Shown here: positions 6,560 to 13,387 of the stretch, piece by piece
How the letters are laid out: each line of letters opens with the position of its first letter
How positions within the stretch are numbered: the first letter of the stretch is position 1
NCBI GenBank assembly: GCA_029210225.1
Contig: JARGOJ010000046.1
Location: 5,480 to 18,866 of the forward strand
Direction: 5' to 3'
Source of the DNA: Planctomycetota bacterium
GTDB taxonomy: Bacteria > Planctomycetota > J058 > JARGOJ01
Length of the DNA: 13,387 nucleotides
Position numbers and translations under genes: made by a program
The notes under the pieces: generated by a model
Database searches by the model: none
The model's input: the letters and a program-made list of their open reading frames with translations, nothing else
Told to the model about the DNA's origin: nothing

Positions 6560-6600
6560 GGCCTGTCAAATACAAAAATCGGGAGAAAGGCTCACACTTT

Positions 6601-8406
6601 ATGCAGTGGCACGGTGCCGGTGACGACGACGATCAACAAGAGCGTCAGTTTACCAACTATCAAGTCTTCCGCCGACTCACTCCCCTCTTTCATTCACAAC
6701 GTCGCGCCATTCTGCAGTCTTTCGCGCTTCTCATAATTGTGACTTCTTGTTCCCTCGCGGGCCCACAGCTGCTCCGCTTGGTGATTAATGAAGCCTCGAA
6801 GAAGGACGGATCTGAAGCAAACGTCATCACTCTATCCTTGATCTTCGTCGTCATCTCTGTTCTGGGATTCGCCCTCAACTACCTCATGACTCTCATTGTT
6901 TCCAGATCTGGCCTAGAGATCGTCACGGATCTAAAAGAGCGTCTCTTTCGACATATCTTGCAGTTGAAAGTCTCCTTCTTCCACGACTACACCCCTGGGC
7001 GATTGTTGTCCCGATGCGAGAGCGATTCTGAGAATCTCAAACAACTCTTTAGCCACGCCGCTGTTCGTTTAGCGAGCAGCTTGTTCATGTTCTTCGGCGT
7101 CATTGGCGTGATGCTCTACGAAGACTGGCAGAGCACCGGAGTCATCCTCTTAGGCTTGCCCGTCATTGGGGTCATGCTCATTGTGGCGATGCGCGTCATT
7201 CGCCGCTATTACAAACGCTCGCGAAAAATTTCCGCAAAGATCTCTAGTTTCATCGCTGAATACGTCCCAGGAATTTCAACGATTCAACACTATCAGTATG
7301 AGGAGAAGGCGAAAGACAAACTCGAAGGTCTAAATAGTGAATTGGTGCGCGCAAGAGTGGTCGGAGAGATCCTCAGCTACACCTTCTGGGGCGTCTTTCA
7401 CTTCTTTGAAATCATGGCGGTTGCGGCGGTGATCGCTGTCGCTGCCCCGAAGGTCGCGAGAGGCGAGCTTGATCTTGGCACCCTAATCATGTTTATCGAA
7501 TATCTGCGGCAGGTCTTTATGCCGCTGATGCAGATATCTGAGTTCGTCAACTTCGTGCAACGCGCGTTCGTCTCTGCAGAGCGAGTTTTTGCCCTATTTT
7601 CATTGGAGCCCGACGACGATCGCTTTTCTCAAGTCTCCGCGGCCGAGGAAGCCCATTTAGTCCCCGCGTTTCAAGACAAGATTTCATTCAACGATGTGAC
7701 CTTTTCATATAGAGAAGGCGACAATGTCCTCCACGGGGTCAGCTTTGACATACACGCGGGAGAAACGGTCGCGGTCGTGGGAGCTTCTGGCGGTGGCAAA
7801 ACGACCCTGGCCAATCTCTTGTTAGCCTTTTATGAACCCGTATCAGGGAGCATTACTGTCGATGGAAAGGACCTCAAATCCTTTCCAAAGCGCGCCTGGC
7901 GTAAGAAGATTGGATTGGTCCTCCAAGAGCTTCAGCTCTTCCCTGGAACTGTTCGAGACAACCTGACTGTCTTTGCCAATGATTTACCCGACGACGCGCT
8001 TTGGCGTGCCCTTGAAATCAGTAAGGCTACGGGGCTTGTCGAAGGACTCGGGGGACTGGACGCGACTCTCGGAGAGCGTGGGAACAATCTGAGCCAGGGA
8101 GAGCGTCAATTAATCAGCTTTGCTCGGTCTTTAGTTCACAACCCACCGCTACTGGTCCTCGATGAAGCAACGGCCTCGGTGGACCCGATCACCGAGCGGA
8201 ACATTCAGTTAGGGTTCGATCAAATGTTGAAGAGTCGTGCGGCATTTATTATTGCCCACAGACTGTCGACAATTATTGGCGCCGATCGAATTCTTGTTGT
8301 CGAAAATGGTCGAATCGTCGCCTCTGGAACCCACGAGGAATTACTAGCCGAAGAAAACTCCGCGTATCAACACCTCTACGAACTTCAGTTTGGACAGGAA
8401 TCATAA
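6601..8406 (+). CDS. ABC exporter half-transporter, catalytic subunit of a probable heterodimer
   Basis: This 601-residue protein has an N-terminal membrane domain and a C-terminal ATPase. Six membrane helices lie at roughly 37-57, 75-100, 155-175, 178-198, 258-284 and 292-312. The NBD has A-loop Y370, Walker A GASGGGKTT (394-402), Q-loop Q442, signature LSQGE (497-501), Walker B LLVLDE (517-522) with catalytic E522, and switch His553. This is the MsbA/BmrA/TM288-like type IV exporter fold in the inner membrane. Its own hydrolysis residues are intact but its signature is LSQGE, not LSGGQ. That fits the partner encoded 4 nt downstream, whose NBD has the opposite pattern. The ATG at 6601 has AGAAAGG 10 nt upstream. 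The N-terminus (about 20 residues) is acidic and Gln-rich. The substrate is unknown: lipids, drugs or peptides are all possible. Confidence 0.95.
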   Translation: MQWHGAGDDDDQQERQFTNYQVFRRLTPLFHSQRRAILQSFALLIIVTSCSLAGPQLLRLVINEASKKDGSEANVITLSLIFVVISVLGFALNYLMTLIVSRSGLEIVTDLKERLFRHILQLKVSFFHDYTPGRLLSRCESDSENLKQLFSHAAVRLASSLFMFFGVIGVMLYEDWQSTGVILLGLPVIGVMLIVAMRVIRRYYKRSRKISAKISSFIAEYVPGISTIQHYQYEEKAKDKLEGLNSELVRARVVGEILSYTFWGVFHFFEIMAVAAVIAVAAPKVARGELDLGTLIMFIEYLRQVFMPLMQISEFVNFVQRAFVSAERVFALFSLEPDDDRFSQVSAAEEAHLVPAFQDKISFNDVTFSYREGDNVLHGVSFDIHAGETVAVVGASGGGKTTLANLLLAFYEPVSGSITVDGKDLKSFPKRAWRKKIGLVLQELQLFPGTVRDNLTVFANDLPDDALWRALEISKATGLVEGLGGLDATLGERGNNLSQGERQLISFARSLVHNPPLLVLDEATASVDPITERNIQLGFDQMLKSRAAFIIAHRLSTIIGADRILVVENGRIVASGTHEELLAEENSAYQHLYELQFGQES

Positions 8407-8410
8407 CTCT

Positions 8411-10240
8411 ATGATGGAAAAGATCCGTTGGATTTGGAACGTCTGGAAACCACTGCGTATCTGGTTCGTGGCCCTCCTCCTCTTTACGGCGTTCTCGACA
8501 ATTGTGGCCCTCGGTTATCCCCTTGTCCTGCGGTCTGTCATCGATGCCTTGGAGGAAATTGTAAAGAATGGAGAAGACCGGTCAGAGGATCGGATTCGTA
8601 GTCTCCTGGGGATGCTCTTTCTCCTCGCCATCACCCGTTTTCTAGCCACTTATTACCCCGCCCTACGGGCCTACCTAAATAACCTCATTGAGAAGCAGGT
8701 TCGGGAAACATATTTTGGCCACATTCTTCGTAAAGGAGAACGGTTCTTTCAAGCATTTAGAACTGGAGATCTCGTCACGCGACTGACGGATGATATCTCT
8801 GAATATCCTAGAATCGCTTGGTTCTGTTGCTCCGGTATTTTCCGGGCCGTCGAGTCGGGCAGTAAGTTCTTTTTCTGTCTTTGGGTGATGATCTACCTCG
8901 ATTGGAAACTCGCACTTATCTCCGTCCTTCCCCTTCCTCTAATGATGGCCATCTTCGTCATGATCAAACGGAAGCTTCGGGAATACATCGAAGCCCAACG
9001 CAAAGAGATGTCAGAGACCAACGACCTCCTCGAAGCGAGCTTCTCTGGAGTGCGAATCATTAAAGCTCACAATGGAGAGCACCGACAGGCGGACGCCCTG
9101 GCAGCCCAGCTCAAACGACGGCTTGAAGTCGAAATGAACGTGGTGAAGCTTTGGCAATTGATTCACGGCTTTTACAATAGTCTCGGCGTCCTTGGACAGG
9201 TTGTCGTTGTTGCCTTCGGTGGCGTTCTTGTTATACGAGGAGAATTGAGTTCGGGGACATTTTATGCGTTCTATGTCTACCTCGGAATGCTCGTCGCGCC
9301 CCTCCTTGACCTACCAAACCTCTTTGTCACCGGGCGACAAGCCTTTGTTTCCATTGATCGTGAGGAAGAGATTCGTCTCACAGATCAAGAGGGAGAAGGC
9401 GGCGTCTTTCGAGGAAAGAAGACGCTCGGTCGCTTCGAAGCCCTCTCTCTAAACTCAGTCCCTTTCGACTATCCCACACGTCGGCTCGAATCAGACTCCG
9501 AAGAGGACAAGGACACGAAGCCTTCCACCAGCGAGACGAAGACAGTCCTTGAGAACATTGATCTAAGTCTGTCTCGCGGAGAGCGAATAGCTCTCATTGG
9601 ACGCCTTGGAACCGGAAAGTCGACATTACTTCAATTGGCCGCAGGAGCTATGGCCGCCAAGTCTGGAGTGATTGAATGGAACGGAAAGAAAGTCGAAGAA
9701 TATAGCGCCTCCGGGCTTAAGCCAAACATTGGATACGTGAGCCAACAAGCCAAGTTATTCACAGAGACCATCAAGAACAACATCCTCTTCGGAAGAGAAG
9801 AAGATCTCAAGCTCTTGGAAGATGTTGTCGAGGCTGTGGGGCTCAAAGAGGAGATTGCAGGCTTTGAAAAGGGGCTTGAAGAAATGCTCGGACACGACGG
9901 CCTGAGTTTATCTGGTGGGCAGCGCCAGAGGGTCGCAATCGCAAGAGCGATCTATGGTCGGCCGCAAGTTCTCTTTCTCGACGACTTAACCAGCGCCTTA
10001 GATGCCGAGAACGAGGCCCGACTTTGGAAGCGCCTCGAAAAGTTGATTCCCGAGAGCACACTCCTCGTTGTGACCCATCGAATGGCGACGGCGAGAGTGA
10101 TGGATCGAATTTGTTTGCTCGATGAAAACACTCTCGTGGCCCGAGGGACACATCACGAGTTGATGGAGAACTCCGCGCTCTACCAAGAGTTTCAACATGA
10201 GTTTATCCCGGAGAGTCCCGAGTCGGTGACGGCAAAGTAA
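8411..10240 (+). CDS. ABC exporter half-transporter, degenerate subunit of a probable heterodimer
   Basis: This 609-residue membrane-plus-NBD protein is the partner of the preceding gene, with six helices at about 17-42, 62-83, 140-162, 165-187, 255-277 and 282-304. The NBD has Walker A GRLGTGKST (397-405), Q-loop Q445, a canonical LSGGQ (500-504), and Walker B LFLDD (521-525), in which the catalytic Glu is replaced by Asp525; switch His556 is kept. The Glu-to-Asp change marks the degenerate site of heterodimeric exporters such as TM287/288, BmrCD and TAP. Between the A-loop Tyr354 and the strand before Walker A is an acidic Ser/Thr-rich insertion of about 18 residues (near 357-376). I take the ATG at 8411 as the start, 4 nt after the upstream stop with an AGGA at 8396-8399. 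An in-frame TTG at 8390 would add 7 residues. A strong hairpin covers the stop codon. Confidence 0.93.
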   Translation: MMEKIRWIWNVWKPLRIWFVALLLFTAFSTIVALGYPLVLRSVIDALEEIVKNGEDRSEDRIRSLLGMLFLLAITRFLATYYPALRAYLNNLIEKQVRETYFGHILRKGERFFQAFRTGDLVTRLTDDISEYPRIAWFCCSGIFRAVESGSKFFFCLWVMIYLDWKLALISVLPLPLMMAIFVMIKRKLREYIEAQRKEMSETNDLLEASFSGVRIIKAHNGEHRQADALAAQLKRRLEVEMNVVKLWQLIHGFYNSLGVLGQVVVVAFGGVLVIRGELSSGTFYAFYVYLGMLVAPLLDLPNLFVTGRQAFVSIDREEEIRLTDQEGEGGVFRGKKTLGRFEALSLNSVPFDYPTRRLESDSEEDKDTKPSTSETKTVLENIDLSLSRGERIALIGRLGTGKSTLLQLAAGAMAAKSGVIEWNGKKVEEYSASGLKPNIGYVSQQAKLFTETIKNNILFGREEDLKLLEDVVEAVGLKEEIAGFEKGLEEMLGHDGLSLSGGQRQRVAIARAIYGRPQVLFLDDLTSALDAENEARLWKRLEKLIPESTLLVVTHRMATARVMDRICLLDENTLVARGTHHELMENSALYQEFQHEFIPESPESVTAK

Positions 10241-10262
10241 CGCCTTGTTACAAGGCCGTTAC
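10237..10262 (+). repeat. Strong stem-loop overlapping the exporter stop codon
   Basis: GTAAC-GCCTTG (10237-10247) pairs with CAAGGC-C-GTTAC (10251-10262), giving an 11 bp stem with one bulged C and a TTA loop. It includes the TAA stop of the second exporter gene. No U-tract follows (CCCAGGTACG), so it is not a standard Rho-independent terminator. It could be an intercistronic processing or stability hairpin, a partial attenuator between the exporter and VWA genes, or a protein-binding dyad. Confidence 0.6.
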
Positions 10263-10316
10263 CCCAGGTACGTCAACAAGTCGTCTAAATTAGCAGGTGT
10301 CCAAGCAACGCTCACC

Positions 10317-10321
10317 GAGGA
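10317..10321 (+). promoter_or_regulatory. Ribosome binding site deciding the VIT/VWA gene start
   Basis: GAGGA lies 8 nt before the ATG at 10330, which gives a clean signal peptide. The in-frame GTG at 10297 has no comparable site. Confidence 0.65.
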
Positions 10322-10329
10322 CCTCTGCT

Positions 10330-12585
10330 ATGACTCGCGTTTTTCACACATTTCCGTTGATGGTCATCTTTGCTCTAACTTTAGCGAACCCTGGGGTTGC
10401 TTTGGCACAGGTACCGTCGTGGTCCGAAGGAATACTCACTCCTCAGCTCGGATGCCGTTACAAGAAATCCGCCGGTCCGGTCCGCTTGCTGTCTGTGGCG
10501 TCAAAAGTCCGACTGATCGAACAAGTCGCCCTTACAACAGTCACTTTAAGAGTCCACAACAGCGCGGGGGCTGCGAGCGCCGTCGACCTAATGATGCCTG
10601 TCGCCTCAGGCGCAACTATAAGAACGGCCAGGGCCTCACCAGGGAAAGACTTGAAGGCCGCTCTACTAAACGAAGAAGCGAGCCGCAGAGCTTGGCTGCG
10701 CGCCTCCCGTTGGACCTCGTCATCGACCTTCGTGGAGTTCTACGGGTTTAATCAAATCTTCGTTCCTTCTGTGTCACTGCCGCCCAAGGCAACAATTCTC
10801 ATCACAATTCAATATGAGCAGATCCTAATGCGTGTCGATTCCCAACGCCTGGATTATGTGCTGCCCCGCTCTGAATCGAACGACCAAATTCCATGGACTT
10901 TAGACTTTCGCGTGACTTCGAGCAAAGCCATCGCTGCGATCTATTCACCAAGTCATAAACTTAGCATTGCTCGCAACGGAGTCGGGACCTTTGTGGCGAA
11001 GTTAGGAAAGCGAAGTGGTTTGGAGCCAGGGCCCATAAGGATCTCAACACTGCTAGCCAAAGAAGACAGCGTCTCAGCGACTCTCTTTACCTATCCGAAC
11101 GAAAAGAATGGCGGGACATTTCTATTCTTTGCAGGGGTGCCGAAGAAGACTAAGGCCATGAAAGCCCGCTCCCAGCGCCGAGAGATCACCTTCGTGCTCG
11201 ATCGCTCTGGATCGATGCGAGGCTCCAAGCTGATTCAAGCGAAAGAGGCCGCGCTGCAAATCATCGCGGGTCTCAAAGACGGCGAGCGCTTCAATGTCAT
11301 TGACTATAGTCATTCGATCGATAGTTTTCGAGGCGCACCTGTCATCAAGAACGATAAGAGCATCCAGGCCGCAGAGCGCTATCTGAATGGTATGAAAGCG
11401 CGTGGGGGCACGAACCTGAGCGATGCGCTCAATGTAGCACTGGCGGCAAAGCCAGCGAATGGGTTCTTACCAATCATCTTGTTTTTGACCGATGGCGTGC
11501 CGACCCTCGGTGTCAGCGAAGAACAAGAATTGTTGACCTTGTCAAAAGACAGTAATCAATTCGGTCATAGGATCTTTACTATTGGCATCGGCTTCGACGT
11601 AAACGCTCCTCTCCTCAACAATATAGCGGTTCAGAGCCGGGCTCAGTCAGTGTTTGTGACTCCGGGGAGATCGATTGAGCTGACCGTAGCGAAGCTCTTC
11701 CGGCAATTAGAAGGCCCAGTATTATCGTCGCCGAAAATCGAGTTCTTTGAAGCTTCTGGTCAGAGATCTAGTCGTTGTAGCGCGCTGCGACCAAGTCAAT
11801 TACCCGATTTATTTGAGGGTGATCAGCTGATTATTCTCGGCCGCTATCGAGGAACAAAGCCTTTGATGGTAAAGGTCTCAGGCAATTTCTGTGGAGAGAA
11901 GGCGGACTTTCGTTTCAGGTTTCGCCTCGACTCTAAAGATCGCCGCTTCAATTTTGTGCCGAGGCTTTGGGCCAGCCGACAAATCGGGTTCCTTATTGAG
12001 TGTATAAGGCGCCTTGGTTCCGCTCCTGAAAGCGCGGAAGGTGTTGCTACGGTGCATTTGGAGGAGCTCGTCGATGAAGTGATCTATTTGTCGAAGAAAT
12101 TCGGCATTTTGACCGAATATACGGCGTTTTTGGCGAAGGAAACGACCGATTTGTCTAAAAACGACCAATTAAACGCCGTTGCTCGAAAAAATTTCATTGA
12201 TCGTGCAATAAAAACTCGCTCTGGGAGAAGCGCGGTAAATCAAGAGTTGAACGTGAATGCCCAGAAAAAACAGAGTCAATTGAACTATAAAAACTGGCAT
12301 TGCGATAAAAGTTTGAACCGAGTGGCCTTGGGCGGAGTCAAAAAGTTCAGTGATAGGGCATTCTATCGAAGAAATGGTTCTTGGATTGACAGCCGATTGG
12401 TTGAGAGCCCTATCAAGCTATCTAAGAGCAAGGTGATACTGTTCGGGAGCCGTGAATACAAAGAGCTTGTTAAGGAGCTGTCCACGGGACGAGAACAAGG
12501 TTGCCTCTCTCTTCCAGGAGATATCTACATTAAGGTTGGGTCCGACGTTTTTAAGATCCAATCACTCACAAATAAAAAAGAGTAA
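10330..12585 (+). CDS. Secreted VIT- and VWA-domain protein
   Basis: This is a 751-residue protein with a Sec signal peptide (residues 1-27, cleavage likely after ALA-Q or nearby). A somewhat divergent VIT (vault/inter-alpha-trypsin) domain follows at about 50-180, recognisable by NEEASRRAW, FVPSVSLPP and the IQYEQIL strand. A VWA domain runs from about 285 to 480 with a complete MIDAS metal site: D291-R-S293-G-S295, T361 in GGTN and D388 in LTDG. The C-terminal part has the family's FGILTEYTAFL element and a final domain that recurs in VIT/VWA proteins (AFYRRNGSWIDS...). Such proteins are usually periplasmic or surface-bound and mediate metal-dependent protein contacts; the partner is unknown. 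The start is the ATG at 10330 with GAGGA (10317-10321) 8 nt upstream. A GTG at 10297 would spoil the signal peptide. It probably forms an operon with the VWA gene 28 nt downstream. Confidence 0.9.
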   Translation: MTRVFHTFPLMVIFALTLANPGVALAQVPSWSEGILTPQLGCRYKKSAGPVRLLSVASKVRLIEQVALTTVTLRVHNSAGAASAVDLMMPVASGATIRTARASPGKDLKAALLNEEASRRAWLRASRWTSSSTFVEFYGFNQIFVPSVSLPPKATILITIQYEQILMRVDSQRLDYVLPRSESNDQIPWTLDFRVTSSKAIAAIYSPSHKLSIARNGVGTFVAKLGKRSGLEPGPIRISTLLAKEDSVSATLFTYPNEKNGGTFLFFAGVPKKTKAMKARSQRREITFVLDRSGSMRGSKLIQAKEAALQIIAGLKDGERFNVIDYSHSIDSFRGAPVIKNDKSIQAAERYLNGMKARGGTNLSDALNVALAAKPANGFLPIILFLTDGVPTLGVSEEQELLTLSKDSNQFGHRIFTIGIGFDVNAPLLNNIAVQSRAQSVFVTPGRSIELTVAKLFRQLEGPVLSSPKIEFFEASGQRSSRCSALRPSQLPDLFEGDQLIILGRYRGTKPLMVKVSGNFCGEKADFRFRFRLDSKDRRFNFVPRLWASRQIGFLIECIRRLGSAPESAEGVATVHLEELVDEVIYLSKKFGILTEYTAFLAKETTDLSKNDQLNAVARKNFIDRAIKTRSGRSAVNQELNVNAQKKQSQLNYKNWHCDKSLNRVALGGVKKFSDRAFYRRNGSWIDSRLVESPIKLSKSKVILFGSREYKELVKELSTGREQGCLSLPGDIYIKVGSDVFKIQSLTNKKE

Positions 12586-12613
12586 CTTAACCCCCATTTT
12601 ACAGGAGACTACA

Positions 12614-13387
12614 ATGAACTTCAAACTCAAGCTCGGCCTATGTGTGACAGTGTTATCGACTCTCTTTTCTGGAACAGTTCACGCACAAGATGTGAAGCCC
12701 GCAGCGCCAAAGAAGAAGGCCCCCGTTATCCAGCTCGCTCTTTTGCTCGACACCAGTAATAGCATGGATGGATTGATCGGTCAGGCCAAAGCGAAGCTGT
12801 GGAAAGTTGTCAATGAATTGGCCACGGCCAAACGCGGTGGAATGAGCCCCGAGATTTATGTCGCGATTTACGAATATGGAAATGATCGATTGTCCTCGGA
12901 GAACGGCTTTGTGCGTCGAGTTCTGCCACTGACAGACGACTTAGACAGGGTCTCCGAGCAGTTGTTTGCTCTTCAAACAAACGGAGGAAATGAATTCTGC
13001 GGTCATGTAATAAAAAAAGCCGTTGCTGAATTGAAATGGGACACCGGACAAGACGCCTATAAAACCATTTTTATCGCCGGGAACGAAAGCTTTGCTCAGG
13101 GCGAGACGAACTATAAGACGAGCTGTTCTTCTGCGATTAAGAGCGGCATCACTGTCAACACGATCTTTTGTGGACGATTAGCAGACGGAGCTCGCTCTGG
13201 TTGGAAAGACGCCGCGGCCCTCGCGGACGGTCACTACATGGCGATTGATCAAAACAGGGTTCAAACCCACGTAAAATCTCCTCAGGACGAAGAAATTTCT
13301 CGCTTGAATGGACTTCTAAACAAAACTTATGTGCCCTTTGGAACGGGTGGACGTGTCGCTGCGGATCGTCAGAAGGAACAAGACTTC
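12614..13387 (+). CDS. Secreted VWA-domain protein, N-terminal part (3' end outside window)
   Basis: An open frame of 258 codons runs from the ATG at 12614 to the right edge with no stop. AGGAG lies 6-7 nt upstream. Residues 1-24 are a Sec signal peptide ending VHA, with Q25 as the likely mature N-terminus, followed by a Lys/Ala/Pro-rich linker. The VWA domain starts at about 38 with D46-T-S48-N-S50. The usual Thr position lies in TNGGNEFCG (122-130), and the usual TDG acid is replaced by AGNES (155-159), so the MIDAS is non-canonical. C129, C171 and C186 could form disulfides in the periplasm. I recognise the pattern (LW.VVNELA, IFIAGNE.F, VNTIFCG) from a bacterial VWA family that often accompanies other VWA genes, but its function is not known to me. 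It lies 28 nt after the VIT/VWA gene, which implies cotranscription. Confidence 0.88.
   Translation, partial: MNFKLKLGLCVTVLSTLFSGTVHAQDVKPAAPKKKAPVIQLALLLDTSNSMDGLIGQAKAKLWKVVNELATAKRGGMSPEIYVAIYEYGNDRLSSENGFVRRVLPLTDDLDRVSEQLFALQTNGGNEFCGHVIKKAVAELKWDTGQDAYKTIFIAGNESFAQGETNYKTSCSSAIKSGITVNTIFCGRLADGARSGWKDAAALADGHYMAIDQNRVQTHVKSPQDEEISRLNGLLNKTYVPFGTGGRVAADRQKEQDF

Larger units (their letters stand above)
6344..6600. other. Divergent intergenic region between the ABC ATPase and the ABC exporter operon
   Basis: About 257 nt separate the two divergent starts. The region should hold promoters in both directions. On the plus strand there is a plausible sigma70-like promoter (6529-6559) and an upstream direct repeat (6491-6517), both listed separately. 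For the minus strand I see only the GGGGAG ribosome site (6351-6356) and no convincing promoter pair. A 35-codon plus-strand frame starting with ATG at 6430 has no ribosome site and is not called. Confidence 0.5.

Noticed and set aside
10245..10751. Plus-strand open frame of 168 codons overlapping the start of the VIT/VWA gene in another frame
   Set aside because: The VIT/VWA frame has a ribosome site, a signal peptide and domain matches; this one has none.

Overview
The window looks like chromosomal DNA from a Gram-negative bacterium. The evidence is Sec signal peptides, a LolD/MacB-type ABC ATPase, a YheT-type hydrolase and a proteobacterial-type ArgG. The mix of FHA, VIT/VWA and archaemetzincin genes, mid-range GC by eye and several TTG starts would fit Bdellovibrionota or another deltaproteobacterial-grade lineage. 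That placement is only an inference. I see no insertion sequence, phage, CRISPR or RNA genes.

Layout: the 3' end of a plus-strand FHA-domain gene (1-225) converges on a long minus-strand block. Read in the direction of transcription, that block contains: a lone LolD/MacB-like ABC ATPase (6343-5642); a gap of about 176 bp with two clean inverted repeats; a tightly overlapped trio of YheT-like alpha/beta hydrolase (5465-4467), SxxK serine hydrolase (4470-3073) and small HTH-like protein (3080-2652); a 168 bp gap; and argG (2483-1278), followed 4 nt later by a membrane-anchored archaemetzincin (1273-254). A divergent intergenic region (6344-6600) separates this block from a plus-strand block. 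The plus-strand block has two half-size ABC exporter genes (6601-8406 and 8411-10240), an 89 nt gap that starts with a strong hairpin, a secreted VIT+VWA protein (10330-12585), and a second secreted VWA protein that runs off the right edge (12614-13387).

How the genes may work together: the two ABC genes form a textbook asymmetric heterodimer. One NBD keeps the catalytic Glu and the other has Asp, and each partner's signature motif fits this division. The two VWA proteins are secreted and probably cotranscribed with each other; whether they belong functionally with the exporter is open. The YheT, serine hydrolase and HTH genes overlap start to stop and probably form one translationally coupled unit. 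ArgG and the archaemetzincin are probably coexpressed, but I know of no functional reason for the pairing.

Most individual genes belong to known families. The less ordinary points are the Met-to-Glu change in the archaemetzincin zinc motif and its N-terminal anchor, the lone ABC ATPase with a variant signature, the paired inverted repeats ahead of yheT, the hairpin after the exporter, and the possible exporter plus double-VWA module.
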